A stretch of DNA of 64,000 nt from Bacteroidetes bacterium UBA1941 (GTDB taxonomy: Bacteria; Bacteroidota; Bacteroidia; Chitinophagales; LD1), in NCBI GenBank assembly GCA_002336805.1, contig DDEZ01000002.1:701758-765757 (forward strand), given 5' to 3'. Positions 1-8,402 of this stretch are shown here, one piece after another (the stretch's first letter is position 1; every line of letters starts with the position of its first letter). Made by a program: the position numbers and the translations under genes. A model generated the notes under the pieces. That model was not told the DNA's origin. It saw only the letters and a list, made by a program, of their open reading frames with translations, and ran no database searches.

Positions 1-286
1 CAGCTTTTGAGGCAGCTACATTCTTTTCGTGAAACTCCAGCAGCGCTGCATTGGTCTTGATATCAGGCAGTGTGTAGGGATTAGTAGCAAAGTCCAGCTC
101 TGAGGTATGCAGCGTGAGGCTCACCCAGGTAGATAGCTCCGCCAGGTGCAGCGCGAGATTGCCCATCGGCATGCTCTTCTCATGTGGCTTCCAGCCGTAC
201 TTATTGTCAGGCACGAGTGCCAGCATTTTGCGTGTAGTTTGTGCTTCGTTTTGCAGCTCTGTGACCAGCATTGGTATGATCTCCAT
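1..286 (-). CDS. DinB-family protein, N-terminal part (cut by window edge)
   Basis: This is the first 95 codons of a minus-strand gene whose 3' part lies beyond base 1. The product starts MEIIPMLVTELQNEAQTTRK and continues with a helical segment carrying GWKPHEKSMPMGNLALHLAE. A tryptophan-lysine-proline turn followed by a metal-binding-type histidine helix (LALHLAE) is typical of DinB/YfiT-like four-helix-bundle proteins, which are putative metal-dependent thiol S-transferases or damage-inducible proteins of poorly known substrate. The ATG at 284-286 was chosen because the coding frame is consistent from there. It lies about 100 nt downstream of the WYL regulator on the same strand, and DinB-like genes often neighbour YafY-type regulators, so co-transcription is plausible. 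The C-terminal metal ligand cannot be checked here. Confidence 0.7.
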   Translation of the reverse strand, partial: MEIIPMLVTELQNEAQTTRKMLALVPDNKYGWKPHEKSMPMGNLALHLAELSTWVSLTLHTSELDFATNPYTLPDIKTNAALLEFHEKNVAASKA

Positions 287-384
287 TTGTGTTTGGTTTT
301 GGTGTGATTGAATGACACAAAGAGAATACCCCGCACTGACAACCCTATGGCAGTCCGATCTGCTCGCTTAAAAAATTAATGCAA

Positions 385-1074
385 CTAAAATGCGACCGGT
401 AGCTGTGGCATATACTCCGCCAGCGAGATATGGGTAGTGATGGTAAATGGCTGCTCCAGCGCTCTCAGGCGGATGAGGCGGGATATTTTGAAATCACGAT
501 ACTCCTGCCGCAGGTGACACCAGGCTATCATATGCCAGCTAAAGGCGTAAAAGATCAGGCCGATAGGTTCCACACGGCGCGCGCTCACTTCGTCCTTCGT
601 GTTTTTATATTCTATCTCTATCATGGTCTTGCCGGTGATGTGCTGCTGTATGGCAGACATATATTCGTAGTCAGGCATCATACGCTCCGGCAGTTGCATA
701 TGGATGTTATCTGTCAGCGTCTCCGCTTGGTCTTTCTGAGTACTGCGCAGGCTGGCCTTTACCTTATTCAGCGCGGCCGAGTAGTGCTTCTTGATAGACT
801 TGTCTGTAAATCCCATGGCTATGCTCTCCAGCAGTACGAGCGCATTGGCCTCCTCTGTGGTAAACGAAACCGGCGGCAGGAAATAACCCTGCGTGATAAA
901 ATATCCTTTAGGCGCCTCAAAGCCTACCGGTATGCCCGATTCTCCCAGCGCCTTGATATCGCGGTATACCGTGCGAATGCTGATAGCATAGCGCTCGGCT
1001 ATATACTCGGCGGTGACGTGCTTTTTAGATTGCAGCACGGTCATGATCGCTATGAGGCGCTCCATCCTGTTCAT
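385..1074 (-). CDS. YafY-like HTH and WYL-domain transcriptional regulator
   Basis: A 229-residue regulator. Residues 1-60 form a winged helix-turn-helix of the HTH_11/DeoR type (MNRMERLIAIMTVLQSKKHV, then AERYAISIRTVYRDIKAL), and the C-terminal half carries a WYL-type ligand-sensing domain (RRVEPIGLIFYAFSWHMIAW, with an FKISRLIRL segment). Family members sense small ligands or nucleic acids and control nearby genes. The frame is open eight codons further upstream, but the ATG at 1072-1074 gives the usual MNRxERL start of this family and is preferred. The gene lies upstream of the DinB-family gene on the same strand and is divergent from the BaiN-like flavoprotein, with only 64 nt between their starts. 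What it regulates is not shown. Confidence 0.85.
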   Translation of the reverse strand: MNRMERLIAIMTVLQSKKHVTAEYIAERYAISIRTVYRDIKALGESGIPVGFEAPKGYFITQGYFLPPVSFTTEEANALVLLESIAMGFTDKSIKKHYSAALNKVKASLRSTQKDQAETLTDNIHMQLPERMMPDYEYMSAIQQHITGKTMIEIEYKNTKDEVSARRVEPIGLIFYAFSWHMIAWCHLRQEYRDFKISRLIRLRALEQPFTITTHISLAEYMPQLPVAF

Positions 1075-1126
1075 GGCAAAAACTTTTGGGTGCAGCAAAG
1101 AAAGCTATCTCTCTGCGATTTTTATA

Positions 1127-1134
1127 TTCCTTTG
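1127..1134 (+). promoter_or_regulatory. -7 promoter box 4 nt before the flavoprotein start
   Basis: TTCCTTTG matches the Bacteroidota -7 consensus TAnnTTTG at every defined base except the second (T instead of A). It ends 4 nt before the ATG at 1139, so transcription would begin at or next to the start codon. No convincing -33 TTG was found at the usual distance. Confidence 0.4.
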
Positions 1135-1138
1135 CACC

Positions 1139-2344
1139 ATGGCCAAAAAAGTGATCGTAGTAGGAGGTGGTGCCGCAGGATTTTTCTTTGCGGTCAACTG
1201 TGCTGAGCAGCATTCCGACTACCGCATTACTATACTGGAAAAATCTGGTAAGCTGCTGGAAAAGGTCCGTATCTCAGGCGGCGGCCGCTGCAACGTGACC
1301 CACGCATGCTTTGAGCCAAAGGCACTCACTAAGTTCTATCCGCGCGGAGAGAAGGAGCTGCTCGGGGCCTTTCATCGCTTCATGACAGGTGATACCATCA
1401 GCTGGTATGATGCGCATGGTGTAGAGCTGAAGACAGAAGATGATGGCCGTATGTTTCCCACTACGGATGACTCAGAGACGATAGCCCAATGCCTGCTGAA
1501 CCTGGCTGAAAAGTACCGTGTTCGCATCCAGACGCACCAGGAGGTGGATACGATGGAGCACAAAGATGGCCAGTGGCACATCACTACCGGCCATAGTGAT
1601 CTGTATACAGCAGATATCGTGTTTATCGCCTCCGGCTCCGCGCTACGCATGTGGGATATACTGCGCCGCATGGGCTACCGGGTGGCAGAGCCGGTACCTT
1701 CGCTCTTTACGTTTAATATCAAAGACCCGCGTATCAAGGATCTGCAGGGCCTCTCAGTAGACAAGGCCACTGTCAGTATACCTGACGCTAAACTAGAAGA
1801 GGCTGGCCCGCTGCTCATCACCCACTGGGGCATGAGTGGTCCGGCTATACTGAAGCTCTCTGCCTGGGGCGCGCGTATACTGAAGGAGCAGAAGTATAGT
1901 TTTGATATCAAGGTCAACTGGACCGGTGTACTCCCTACGCACGAGTGCGCCGAGCAGCTCAAGGCCTACCGCGCGGAATATCCTAAGCGTACTATCCTGA
2001 GCAAGCCACAGTTCAAACTGCCATCACGCCTGTGGGAGCGGCTCTGCCTGCATACTGGTATCACAGACAAGAACTGGGCAGATGCTACCAATAAAGAAAT
2101 AGAAATGCTGGCAGCCGAGCTGACGCGGTCTGCCTATCATGTCGCCGGCAAGAGTACTTTCAAAGATGAGTTTGTGACCTGTGGTGGGGTAGAGCTGGAC
2201 CAGATCGACCTCAAGACATTCAAGAGCAAACTGCATCCTGATCTTTACTTCGCTGGAGAGGTGCTGAATATAGACGCTATCACAGGCGGCTTTAATTTTC
2301 AGGCGGCATGGACAGGTGCCTGGATAGCCGCGCAGAATGTGTAG
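1139..2344 (+). CDS. BaiN/HI0933-family NAD(P)/FAD-dependent oxidoreductase
   Basis: A 401-residue flavoprotein of the HI0933 (YhiN/BaiN) family. The N-terminal Rossmann FAD motif is KKVIVVGGGAAGFFFAV, and residues about 35-60 carry the family signature VRISGGGRCNVTHACFEP. The C-terminus has the second FAD-binding motif, LYFAGEVLNIDAITGGFNFQ, ending in AWTGAWIAAQNV, and TCGGVEL lies just before it. The family is flavin-dependent and includes a clostridial bile-acid reductase, but most members have no proven substrate. The frame is open 42 codons upstream, but the ATG at 1139 starts directly on the FAD motif, follows a -7 box and avoids overlapping the divergent regulator. Its stop is 3 nt from the convergent recN stop. 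Confidence 0.9.
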   Translation: MAKKVIVVGGGAAGFFFAVNCAEQHSDYRITILEKSGKLLEKVRISGGGRCNVTHACFEPKALTKFYPRGEKELLGAFHRFMTGDTISWYDAHGVELKTEDDGRMFPTTDDSETIAQCLLNLAEKYRVRIQTHQEVDTMEHKDGQWHITTGHSDLYTADIVFIASGSALRMWDILRRMGYRVAEPVPSLFTFNIKDPRIKDLQGLSVDKATVSIPDAKLEEAGPLLITHWGMSGPAILKLSAWGARILKEQKYSFDIKVNWTGVLPTHECAEQLKAYRAEYPKRTILSKPQFKLPSRLWERLCLHTGITDKNWADATNKEIEMLAAELTRSAYHVAGKSTFKDEFVTCGGVELDQIDLKTFKSKLHPDLYFAGEVLNIDAITGGFNFQAAWTGAWIAAQNV

Positions 2345-2347
2345 ATC

Positions 2348-4009
2348 CTAAAGCGAATTGATCAGCTCATGTGCACTGGCCAGGGCGGCTTCACTCACTT
2401 TCTCTCCGCCTATCATCTTAGCCAGCTCCTGTATGCGCTCTTCCTGGTTTAGTGTGCGGATACGTGTGTGGGTCTTGCCTTTAGAGACATCCTTATAGAT
2501 ATAGAGATGCCTGTCTGCTATCCGTGCCATCTGTGGCAGGTGCGTGATGCAGAGGAGCTGATGCCCACGGCTCATAGTGCGCATGATCTCTCCTACACGG
2601 AGCGCTACCTCACCAGAGATGCCCGTGTCTATCTCATCAAAGATCATCGTAGGCAGGTGATCTGCGGCTGCGACCTGAGATTTGATAGATAGCATCAGGC
2701 GTGATAGCTCACCACCGGAGGCCACTTCTTTGATCTCTTGCGGAGCAAAACCTTTATTGGCGCTAAAGAGGAATTTAACCTCTGAGATACCGCTATCGCT
2801 CAGCGTGTCATTTTTTGTCTTCTGTATATCTACCTGAAAGGCCGCATTAGGCATACCGACCTTGTGTAGCGCAGCCTCCACATTTTTTTGGAATGCAGGG
2901 ATAGTCTTTTGCCTGTTTTGATGCAGCTTATCAGCTGTACTGCGCAGCTCCTTCTCTACCTGCTCCAGCTGCTTTTGCAATAGCTCTATGGCCTCTGTGC
3001 TGCTACCATAGGAGGATACCTTCTGCTCGAGGCCTGTCTGTATGTCTATCAGCTGCGCCGTATCAGTCACACTATACTTTTTCTGCAGGCGGTAGAGTAC
3101 GCTGAGGCGCTGCTGCACCTGCTCCAGGCGCTCAGGATCGAGCGCTGCTTTATCCTGTATATCTTCAAACTCACCGGAGATGTCCTTCAGCTCTACGATG
3201 GCAGCATCTATACGCTTATTGAGATCTGCTATGCCGGTGTGTACTTTGGCCACTGAGCGTAGCTGCACCTGCACCTCATGCAGCAGGTCTATGGCCGAGG
3301 CCTCGCCCTCCTGTAGGATCTGCATCGCAGCCTGTACGGCTACTTTGATACTCTCTACATTCTCCAGCGTCTTCTGCTCTGCCTCCAGCAGTCCTTGCTC
3401 GTCGGCCTCCAGTTTTGCCTCAGAGAGTTCATTCAGCTGAAAGTGTACATAGTCAGCTTCTGCCCTGGCCTTATTGTATTCAGCTATCATGGCCTCCAGC
3501 TTCGCCTGATCCTTTTTATAAGCGAAGAATGCTTTTCTGTAATCTGCGAGCAGGTTTTGATTTCTGGCCAGCGCATCGAGCACCTCTTGTTGAAATCCGG
3601 ATTGCACCAGGTCCAGCGTCTCATGCTGGCTATGCATATTGACCAGCTTTTCACCCAGCGCCTTCAGCACAGTGAGGGTTACCGGTGTATCATTTACAAA
3701 AGCTCTGGATTTGCCACTCTGGGCTATCTCCCTGCGTATGATGGTGACTGGCTCATAGTCCAGATCGTTATCCTTGAATAGAGCTTTTGTATCACTCACA
3801 GAGTCAAACTCCGCCTCTATCACACACTTCTGTGCCTGGTCATATAGTACCTTGCTATCTGCCCGCTCACCCAGCAGCAGAGACAGCGCACCGAGCAGGA
3901 TAGATTTTCCCGCGCCGGTCTCGCCTGTGATAATATTTACGCCTCTGTCAAAGTCGACCTTGAGGTCGTCTATGATCGCATAGTTCTGTATAGATAGGTG
4001 CCTGAGCAT
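2348..4009 (-). CDS. recN: DNA repair protein RecN
   Basis: A 553-residue SMC-like ATPase that acts in recombinational repair of double-strand breaks. The Walker A motif GETGAGKS is at residues 29-36. A long coiled coil rich in Glu, Lys and Gln occupies roughly 150-370. The ABC signature ASGGELSRLM is near 430 and Walker B IFDEIDTGIS near 456-465, followed by CITHLPQMA. Length and motif order match RecN of other bacteria. The gene converges with the flavoprotein gene (3 nt between the stops) and no terminator was found between them. A -7 box (TATTTTAG, minus strand, 4015-4022) lies only 5 nt upstream of the ATG, with no room for a ribosome-binding site. Confidence 0.97.
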   Translation of the reverse strand: MLRHLSIQNYAIIDDLKVDFDRGVNIITGETGAGKSILLGALSLLLGERADSKVLYDQAQKCVIEAEFDSVSDTKALFKDNDLDYEPVTIIRREIAQSGKSRAFVNDTPVTLTVLKALGEKLVNMHSQHETLDLVQSGFQQEVLDALARNQNLLADYRKAFFAYKKDQAKLEAMIAEYNKARAEADYVHFQLNELSEAKLEADEQGLLEAEQKTLENVESIKVAVQAAMQILQEGEASAIDLLHEVQVQLRSVAKVHTGIADLNKRIDAAIVELKDISGEFEDIQDKAALDPERLEQVQQRLSVLYRLQKKYSVTDTAQLIDIQTGLEQKVSSYGSSTEAIELLQKQLEQVEKELRSTADKLHQNRQKTIPAFQKNVEAALHKVGMPNAAFQVDIQKTKNDTLSDSGISEVKFLFSANKGFAPQEIKEVASGGELSRLMLSIKSQVAAADHLPTMIFDEIDTGISGEVALRVGEIMRTMSRGHQLLCITHLPQMARIADRHLYIYKDVSKGKTHTRIRTLNQEERIQELAKMIGGEKVSEAALASAHELINSL

Positions 4010-4014
4010 GGCAG

Positions 4015-4022
4015 CTAAAATA
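4015..4022 (-). promoter_or_regulatory. -7 promoter box 5 nt before recN
   Basis: Read on the minus strand this is TATTTTAG, one mismatch from TAnnTTTG. It ends 5 nt before the recN ATG, which suggests a leaderless or nearly leaderless recN transcript. RecN is normally SOS-induced; no LexA-like operator was recognised here. Confidence 0.4.
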
Positions 4023-4108
4023 GGGCAGTTTCACTAATTGTTCTTTCTCAAAAGCTACTTGTGGATATGTCGCGCCGGTTTCCCATTTTTACTCCCAGAT
4101 CATAGCAT

Positions 4109-4597
4109 ATGAGTACCACTTTCCGCAGGGCCACTACGGCAGATATCCAGCTCATCAACGAGCTGGCACACAAGATCTGGTGGCAACACTATCCTGACAT
4201 TATTTCTGATGACCAGATCCGCTATATGCTGGATCAGATGTATTCACCGGGAGCTATACTCGCGCAGATAGAGGCCTCCCAGCATTATACGCTGATATAC
4301 GCTGACGATACACCCGTCGGATATTACGCTTTGAGTGAGAAGAGTCCAGGCCATTTTTTCCTGCATAAGTTTTACATCGATACAGCCCTGCACCGTCGCG
4401 GTATCGGTGCAGCTGCGTTTCAGCAGATACTCTCAGACTGCGGAGAATATGATGAAATAGCCCTGCAGGTCAATAGGCGTAACATCAAGGCGGTCAACTT
4501 TTACTTCAAGCAAGGTTTTACCATTGCCTTTGCGAAGGATTTTGACTTTGGTGGTGGATATACCATGGACGACTTCTGGATGGTAAAGAAGCCGTAG
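4109..4597 (+). CDS. GNAT-family N-acetyltransferase
   Basis: A 162-residue acyltransferase of the GNAT fold. The acetyl-CoA pyrophosphate-binding loop is seen as LHRRGIGAAAFQQIL at about residues 91-105, preceded by the beta4 strand HFFLHKFYID, and motif B follows as IALQVNRRNIKAVNFYFKQG, a typical closing motif for small-molecule or peptide N-acetyltransferases. The substrate cannot be told from sequence. The gene is divergent from recN and lies 34 nt before the metal exporter on the same strand. Intergenic spacing and a separate -7 box before the exporter argue that the two need not be one operon. Confidence 0.9.
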   Translation: MSTTFRRATTADIQLINELAHKIWWQHYPDIISDDQIRYMLDQMYSPGAILAQIEASQHYTLIYADDTPVGYYALSEKSPGHFFLHKFYIDTALHRRGIGAAAFQQILSDCGEYDEIALQVNRRNIKAVNFYFKQGFTIAFAKDFDFGGGYTMDDFWMVKKP

Positions 4598-4619
4598 CGC
4601 CTCGCTTTTCAAATTGTAT

Positions 4620-4627
4620 TAGCTTCG
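4620..4627 (+). promoter_or_regulatory. -7 promoter box 4 nt before the CDF exporter
   Basis: TAGCTTCG differs from TAnnTTTG by one base and ends 4 nt before the ATG at 4632, so the mRNA would be leaderless or nearly so. Confidence 0.35.
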
Positions 4628-4631
4628 CACA

Positions 4632-5282
4632 ATGTCTCACGACCACCAGCACAGCCACGAGCACTCACACTACCACCTCCATACCAATCACCGCAGTACG
4701 CAGATAGTCGTGCTGATATCAGTAGCTACTATGCTGCTGGAGCTGTACTTTGGCTATGCCTCACAGTCTGTGGCGCTGATGATGGAGGGCTGGCATATGC
4801 TCTCTCACGTGCTGGTACTGGCGCTGGCCTGGGCTGCCTATGGCTATCTGAAAAACCGCCACAAGGAGAATAACCACAAGCTGGAGAAAAGGGTTTTATC
4901 CCTCAGTGCTTTTGCCAGCTCTATCGTACTGCTGCTGGTGACCATTGCAATGATCTATGAGTCCTATGAGAAATTTCAAAACGCCGATATCGATGTGACT
5001 GATGGCGCACTGATAGTAGCAGTGATCGGCCTCGTGGTCAATGGCATCAGTGCCTTCTTCCTGCACCGGGAGGAGGAGCATCATGATCTCAATATGAGGG
5101 CCGCATACCTGCACGTGGTGAGCGATATTCTGATCAGCATATTTGCTATTATATCATTGTTTGCCGCGCGTTGGTTTGGCTGGAAGGTGATAGACCCGAT
5201 TTGCGGCCTGCTCGGTGCTGTTATTATCCTCAAATGGGCCGTAGAGCTCATCCGTAAAAGCTGGGTAGAGATAGTCGGATAA
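4632..5282 (+). CDS. Cation diffusion facilitator, DmeF-like divalent metal exporter
   Basis: A 216-residue inner-membrane protein of the CDF family, which exports divalent metals by proton antiport. The N-terminus is a histidine-rich stretch (MSHDHQHSHEHSHYHLHTNH) that may bind metal. About six transmembrane segments follow. TM2 carries GWHMLSH where most CDF zinc exporters have HxxxD; the GWHMxxH form recalls the Co/Ni exporter DmeF. TM5 carries the canonical HVVSD metal pair. The protein stops soon after TM6 (KSWVEIVG), so the cytoplasmic dimerisation domain of about 80 residues typical of YiiP is missing or minimal. Metal preference is inferred from the TM2 motif only. Confidence 0.88.
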   Translation: MSHDHQHSHEHSHYHLHTNHRSTQIVVLISVATMLLELYFGYASQSVALMMEGWHMLSHVLVLALAWAAYGYLKNRHKENNHKLEKRVLSLSAFASSIVLLLVTIAMIYESYEKFQNADIDVTDGALIVAVIGLVVNGISAFFLHREEEHHDLNMRAAYLHVVSDILISIFAIISLFAARWFGWKVIDPICGLLGAVIILKWAVELIRKSWVEIVG

Positions 5283-5334
5283 CATTTGTGTTTCCAGTGA
5301 CCAGTCGCCCATCACCATCCACCTGATTTTTCCG

Positions 5335-5342
5335 TAGGTTTG
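5335..5342 (+). promoter_or_regulatory. Perfect -7 promoter box 4 nt before the GlcD-like gene
   Basis: TAGGTTTG matches TAnnTTTG exactly. Four bases (CCAT) separate it from the ATG at 5347, placing the expected transcription start on or beside the start codon. No obvious TTG at the -33 distance. Confidence 0.5.
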
Positions 5343-5346
5343 CCAT

Positions 5347-6747
5347 ATGGATTTCAAAAAGATAGACGAGCAGGATCTCGTGTTTTTTCGCTCTGTAATA
5401 GGAGAGGAGTATGTCATTACCTCTGGGGATGGCCTGGCCAAATATGCCAAGGACGAAACAGAAGACCTCCGCTTCCCTCCGGAGGCAGTGCTGAAGCCTG
5501 CCAATACAGAAGAAATAAGCCGCATCATGCGCTATTGCAATGAGAAGAATATTCCGGTGTCGCCTCGCGCTGCGGGCACCGGCCTCTCTGCCAATAGCCT
5601 CTGCATCTACGGCGGCGTGATGCTCACCATAGAGCGCCTCAATAAGATACTCAACATAGACGAGCAAAACCTGCAGGTCATCACTGAGCCGGGTGTCATC
5701 ACCGAGCAGCTCCAGAATGCCGTGAAAGAAAAGGGCCTCTATTATCCGCCAGACCCATCCAGCCGGGGTAGCAGCTTCATAGGCGGCAATGTGGCCTGCA
5801 ATAGCGGCGGCCCCCGCGCTGTGAAGTATGGTGTGGTCAAAGATTTTGTGCTCAATCTGGAGGTGGTGCTCGCCAGCGGCGATGTGATCTGGACCGGAGC
5901 CAATGTACTGAAGAACTCGACCGGTTATAATTTTACGCAACTCATGGTGGGTAGCGAGGGTACTCTGGGCATAGTGACCAAGATCGTCCTTAAGCTGGTG
6001 CCTCATCCTAAATACACACTGGTCATGCTCGCGCCATTCCCATCTATGGAGAAGGCCGCGGCAGCAGTCGCTGCTACTTTTCAGGCCGGCATCATACCGT
6101 CTTGCATGGAGTTTATGGAGCGTGATGCGATAGACTGGGTATGCGGCTGGCTGGGAGATGTGACCATACCGATAGCAGATGATGTCCGCGCCAATCTGCT
6201 CATAGAGCTGGATGGCAATGATATGGATGTACTATACAAGGAGAGCGAGCAACTGTATGAGGTCCTGACACGTTTTGACTGTGGGGAGATACTCTTTGCA
6301 GACTCGGATGCTCAGAAAGCAGACCTCTGGCGCATGCGGCGCAATGTAGCCAATGCCGTCAAGACCACCGCCGTGACCATAGAGGAAGATACAGTAGTAC
6401 CACGCTACCGCCTGCCGGACCTGCTCACGCATATCAAGGCGGTGGGACAGAAGTATAACTTCCGCTCTGTCTGCTATGGCCACGCGGGTGATGGCAATGT
6501 ACATGTGCGCATCATCAAGGACCAGCTCACAGATGCGCAGTGGAAGGAAGAAGTGCCGAAGGGAGTGCGTGAGATATTTGAGAAAGTAGTAGAGCTGGGT
6601 GGCACGATCAGTGGCGAGCATGGCATAGGCTGGGTACAGCGCAGGTATATGGATGTGAAGTTTCCTGCTATGCAGCTGGACCTGATGCGGAGTGTCAAGG
6701 CGGTCTTTGACCCAAAAGGCATCCTCAATCCGGGCAAAATATTCTGA
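5347..6747 (+). CDS. FAD-binding oxidase, GlcD/lactate dehydrogenase D type
   Basis: A 466-residue VAO-family flavoprotein that oxidises a 2-hydroxy acid such as glycolate or D-lactate. The N-terminal FAD-binding domain shows SPRAAGTGLSANSLCIYGGV (around 75-95), the pyrophosphate-loop region SSRGSSFIGGNVACNSGGPR, and LMVGSEGTLGIVTKIVLKLV. The C-terminal FAD-oxidase domain carries YGHAGDGNVHVRI and the closing signature ISGEHGIGWVQR followed by FDPKGILNPGKIF. Length and motif order fit GlcD. The partner subunits glcE and glcF are not adjacent; in many Bacteroidota a single GlcD-like protein stands alone or is fused to an iron-sulfur domain, which is absent here. Substrate is therefore open. 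Confidence 0.9.
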   Translation: MDFKKIDEQDLVFFRSVIGEEYVITSGDGLAKYAKDETEDLRFPPEAVLKPANTEEISRIMRYCNEKNIPVSPRAAGTGLSANSLCIYGGVMLTIERLNKILNIDEQNLQVITEPGVITEQLQNAVKEKGLYYPPDPSSRGSSFIGGNVACNSGGPRAVKYGVVKDFVLNLEVVLASGDVIWTGANVLKNSTGYNFTQLMVGSEGTLGIVTKIVLKLVPHPKYTLVMLAPFPSMEKAAAAVAATFQAGIIPSCMEFMERDAIDWVCGWLGDVTIPIADDVRANLLIELDGNDMDVLYKESEQLYEVLTRFDCGEILFADSDAQKADLWRMRRNVANAVKTTAVTIEEDTVVPRYRLPDLLTHIKAVGQKYNFRSVCYGHAGDGNVHVRIIKDQLTDAQWKEEVPKGVREIFEKVVELGGTISGEHGIGWVQRRYMDVKFPAMQLDLMRSVKAVFDPKGILNPGKIF

Positions 6748-6845
6748 GACGTGCTCCGTTTTATGATGTCATCGGGACCAATGAACGTAAGATTTTTTAA
6801 CATGCCCATGACAAAGGCAGGTCACCCTTTACCGTCTATTTGACG

Positions 6846-6853
6846 TATATTCG
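6846..6853 (+). promoter_or_regulatory. -7 promoter box 8 nt before the outer-membrane protein gene
   Basis: TATATTCG is one base off TAnnTTTG and ends 8 nt before the ATG at 6862. The 5' UTR would be only a few bases. Confidence 0.35.
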
Positions 6854-6861
6854 TTAAGCTC

Positions 6862-7572
6862 ATGAAGTTCAAATATCATATCCACCGCTTCGCACAGCAT
6901 GCAGCACTGATCCTGCTATTGGTAGTATCTATCACTGCTGTGGCGCAGGATGATGACAAGCCGGCACCCTACAAGCGCCCCGAGCAGTCGTACTCCAAGG
7001 ATACAGTGAGCACAGATTTTGGCAAGACCAACTCATTTACCCCAAAGAAGAAATTTGATATCGAGAAGCTACTCATAGAGCCCAATATCCAGTTATTCTT
7101 TGCCAATAACTACTACCAGTTTGGCCTCATGCCCTCTCTGGGGTACAAGACCTGGAAGAACCTCTATCTGGGTGGTAGCCTGAACTATAACCTGCAATAC
7201 GTGCCTCACGTAGACGGGCCAAATACAAACTCACCTCACGCATCGATACAGGTATATGGTGGTGGCCCCTTTGCGCACTACAAGATCTGGAAGGGCTTCT
7301 TTGCCCGCGTGCGTGTAGAGATGCTGGCGGTGCGCTACCCTACGTCGTATGCGATGAATGGCACTGACCTGGTCTACAATACACGGGGTATACCATATCT
7401 GTGGATGGGAGCAGGGTACAACCTGACCGCCAGCAAGAATTTCTTTATACCCGTAGCGGTTTATCTCAATCCGCTCTATGCTACCTATAGCGGTGGGCAG
7501 AAGCAGGTATCGCCGTACCAGTCATTTGTATACTTTCAGGTAGCGTTTTACATCTTCTCTCCGGGCCATTGA
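6862..7572 (+). CDS. Predicted outer-membrane beta-barrel protein
   Basis: A 236-residue exported protein of unknown function. A signal peptide ends near ITAVAQ (about residue 29), followed by a polar linker rich in Asp, Lys and Pro. The rest alternates polar and aromatic residues in short strands (FFANNYYQFGLMPSLGYKTW, NLYLGGSLNYNLQYV, SFVYFQVAFYIFSPGH), with aromatic girdle residues and a strand-like C-terminus, as in small barrel proteins such as DUF3575/OmpW-like proteins. The exact family was not recognised. The next gene, for a DNA glycosylase, starts 3 nt after its stop, so the two are probably co-transcribed although their functions look unrelated. Confidence 0.75.
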   Translation: MKFKYHIHRFAQHAALILLLVVSITAVAQDDDKPAPYKRPEQSYSKDTVSTDFGKTNSFTPKKKFDIEKLLIEPNIQLFFANNYYQFGLMPSLGYKTWKNLYLGGSLNYNLQYVPHVDGPNTNSPHASIQVYGGGPFAHYKIWKGFFARVRVEMLAVRYPTSYAMNGTDLVYNTRGIPYLWMGAGYNLTASKNFFIPVAVYLNPLYATYSGGQKQVSPYQSFVYFQVAFYIFSPGH

Positions 7573-7575
7573 TGT

Positions 7576-8178
7576 ATGGCTTCCAAGTTGCCTTTATCTT
7601 TTTATCGCAGGGACGACGTGACCCTCATAGCACGGGAGCTATTGGGCAAGGTCCTTTGTACAAATTTTGATGGTGTACTCACCAGTGGTATCATAGTAGA
7701 GACAGAAGCATACTCTCAGCGCGAAAAGGCCTGTCATGCTTTTGGGGGCAAGCGGACCCCGCGTACGGAGGTTTTCTACAATGATGGTGGGCTGTCTTAT
7801 GTCTATCTCTGCTACGGCATTCATTACCTCTTCAATATCATCACCAATGCAGCTGATACAGCAGATGCTGTGCTGGTACGCGCTATAGAGCCGGTAGATG
7901 GTGTAGAGACCATGCTCCGCCGCCGCAAGATGAACAAAATGGAATATCGCATAGGCGCAGGCCCCGGCTCGGTCAGCCAAGCGCTGGGACTGAACAAACA
8001 TCACAATGCCCTGGACCTCACCGAGGATCACGTATGGCTGGAGCGTCGCGGCATACGTGTCCCAGAGGATCAGATCATAGCATCGCCCAGAGTGGGGGTA
8101 GACTATGCCGGTGACGATGCCCTACTGCCATGGCGCTACCGTATAGCAGGTAGTCTGTGGGTGAGCAAGGCGAAATAA
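7576..8178 (+). CDS. DNA-3-methyladenine glycosylase (AAG/MPG family)
   Basis: A 200-residue base-excision repair glycosylase that removes alkylated purines. It resembles mammalian AAG rather than AlkA: IIVETEAY at residues 39-46 contains the catalytic-type Glu44 and the substrate-stacking Tyr46, CHAFGGKRTPR (53-63) matches the conserved AHSRGGRQTPR region, and SYVYLCYGIHYLFNI (74-88) matches the tyrosine-rich base-binding strand. GAGPGSVSQALGL and SPRVGVDYA in the C-terminal half are also family signatures. It follows the outer-membrane protein by 3 nt. A hairpin with a U-rich tail about 115 nt downstream may end the transcript. Confidence 0.95.
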   Translation: MASKLPLSFYRRDDVTLIARELLGKVLCTNFDGVLTSGIIVETEAYSQREKACHAFGGKRTPRTEVFYNDGGLSYVYLCYGIHYLFNIITNAADTADAVLVRAIEPVDGVETMLRRRKMNKMEYRIGAGPGSVSQALGLNKHHNALDLTEDHVWLERRGIRVPEDQIIASPRVGVDYAGDDALLPWRYRIAGSLWVSKAK

Positions 8179-8294
8179 AAAATGCTGAAAATCAATAGAC
8201 TGCAATAATTATTCATTTTTCCCTTGACAACGGGTCGTACCGCATTTACCTTGTAGGTATAAGCTGAGAGTGATTTCAGTTTTTCAGGGTTAAC

Positions 8295-8332
8295 AGGCCG
8301 GTAGCTTTAGAAGTGCCGGTCTTGTTATTTTA
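8295..8332 (+). terminator. Possible rho-independent terminator after the glycosylase gene
   Basis: A 7-bp stem (AGGCCGG at 8295-8301 with CCGGTCT at 8316-8322, including one G-U pair) is followed by TGTTATTTTA. It lies about 115 nt after the glycosylase stop. Confidence 0.45.
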
Positions 8333-8402
8333 TACCGGCCCTATATGCCGATACGGCCAATGCCCTTGGTTTTTCCTACTTTGCCGGATACAAGCACTCG
8401 AA

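Noticed and set aside
430..1206. 258-codon plus-strand ORF opposite the WYL regulator
   Set aside because: The minus-strand frame has a complete HTH and WYL protein; this one has no recognisable domain and overlaps the flavoprotein start in another frame.
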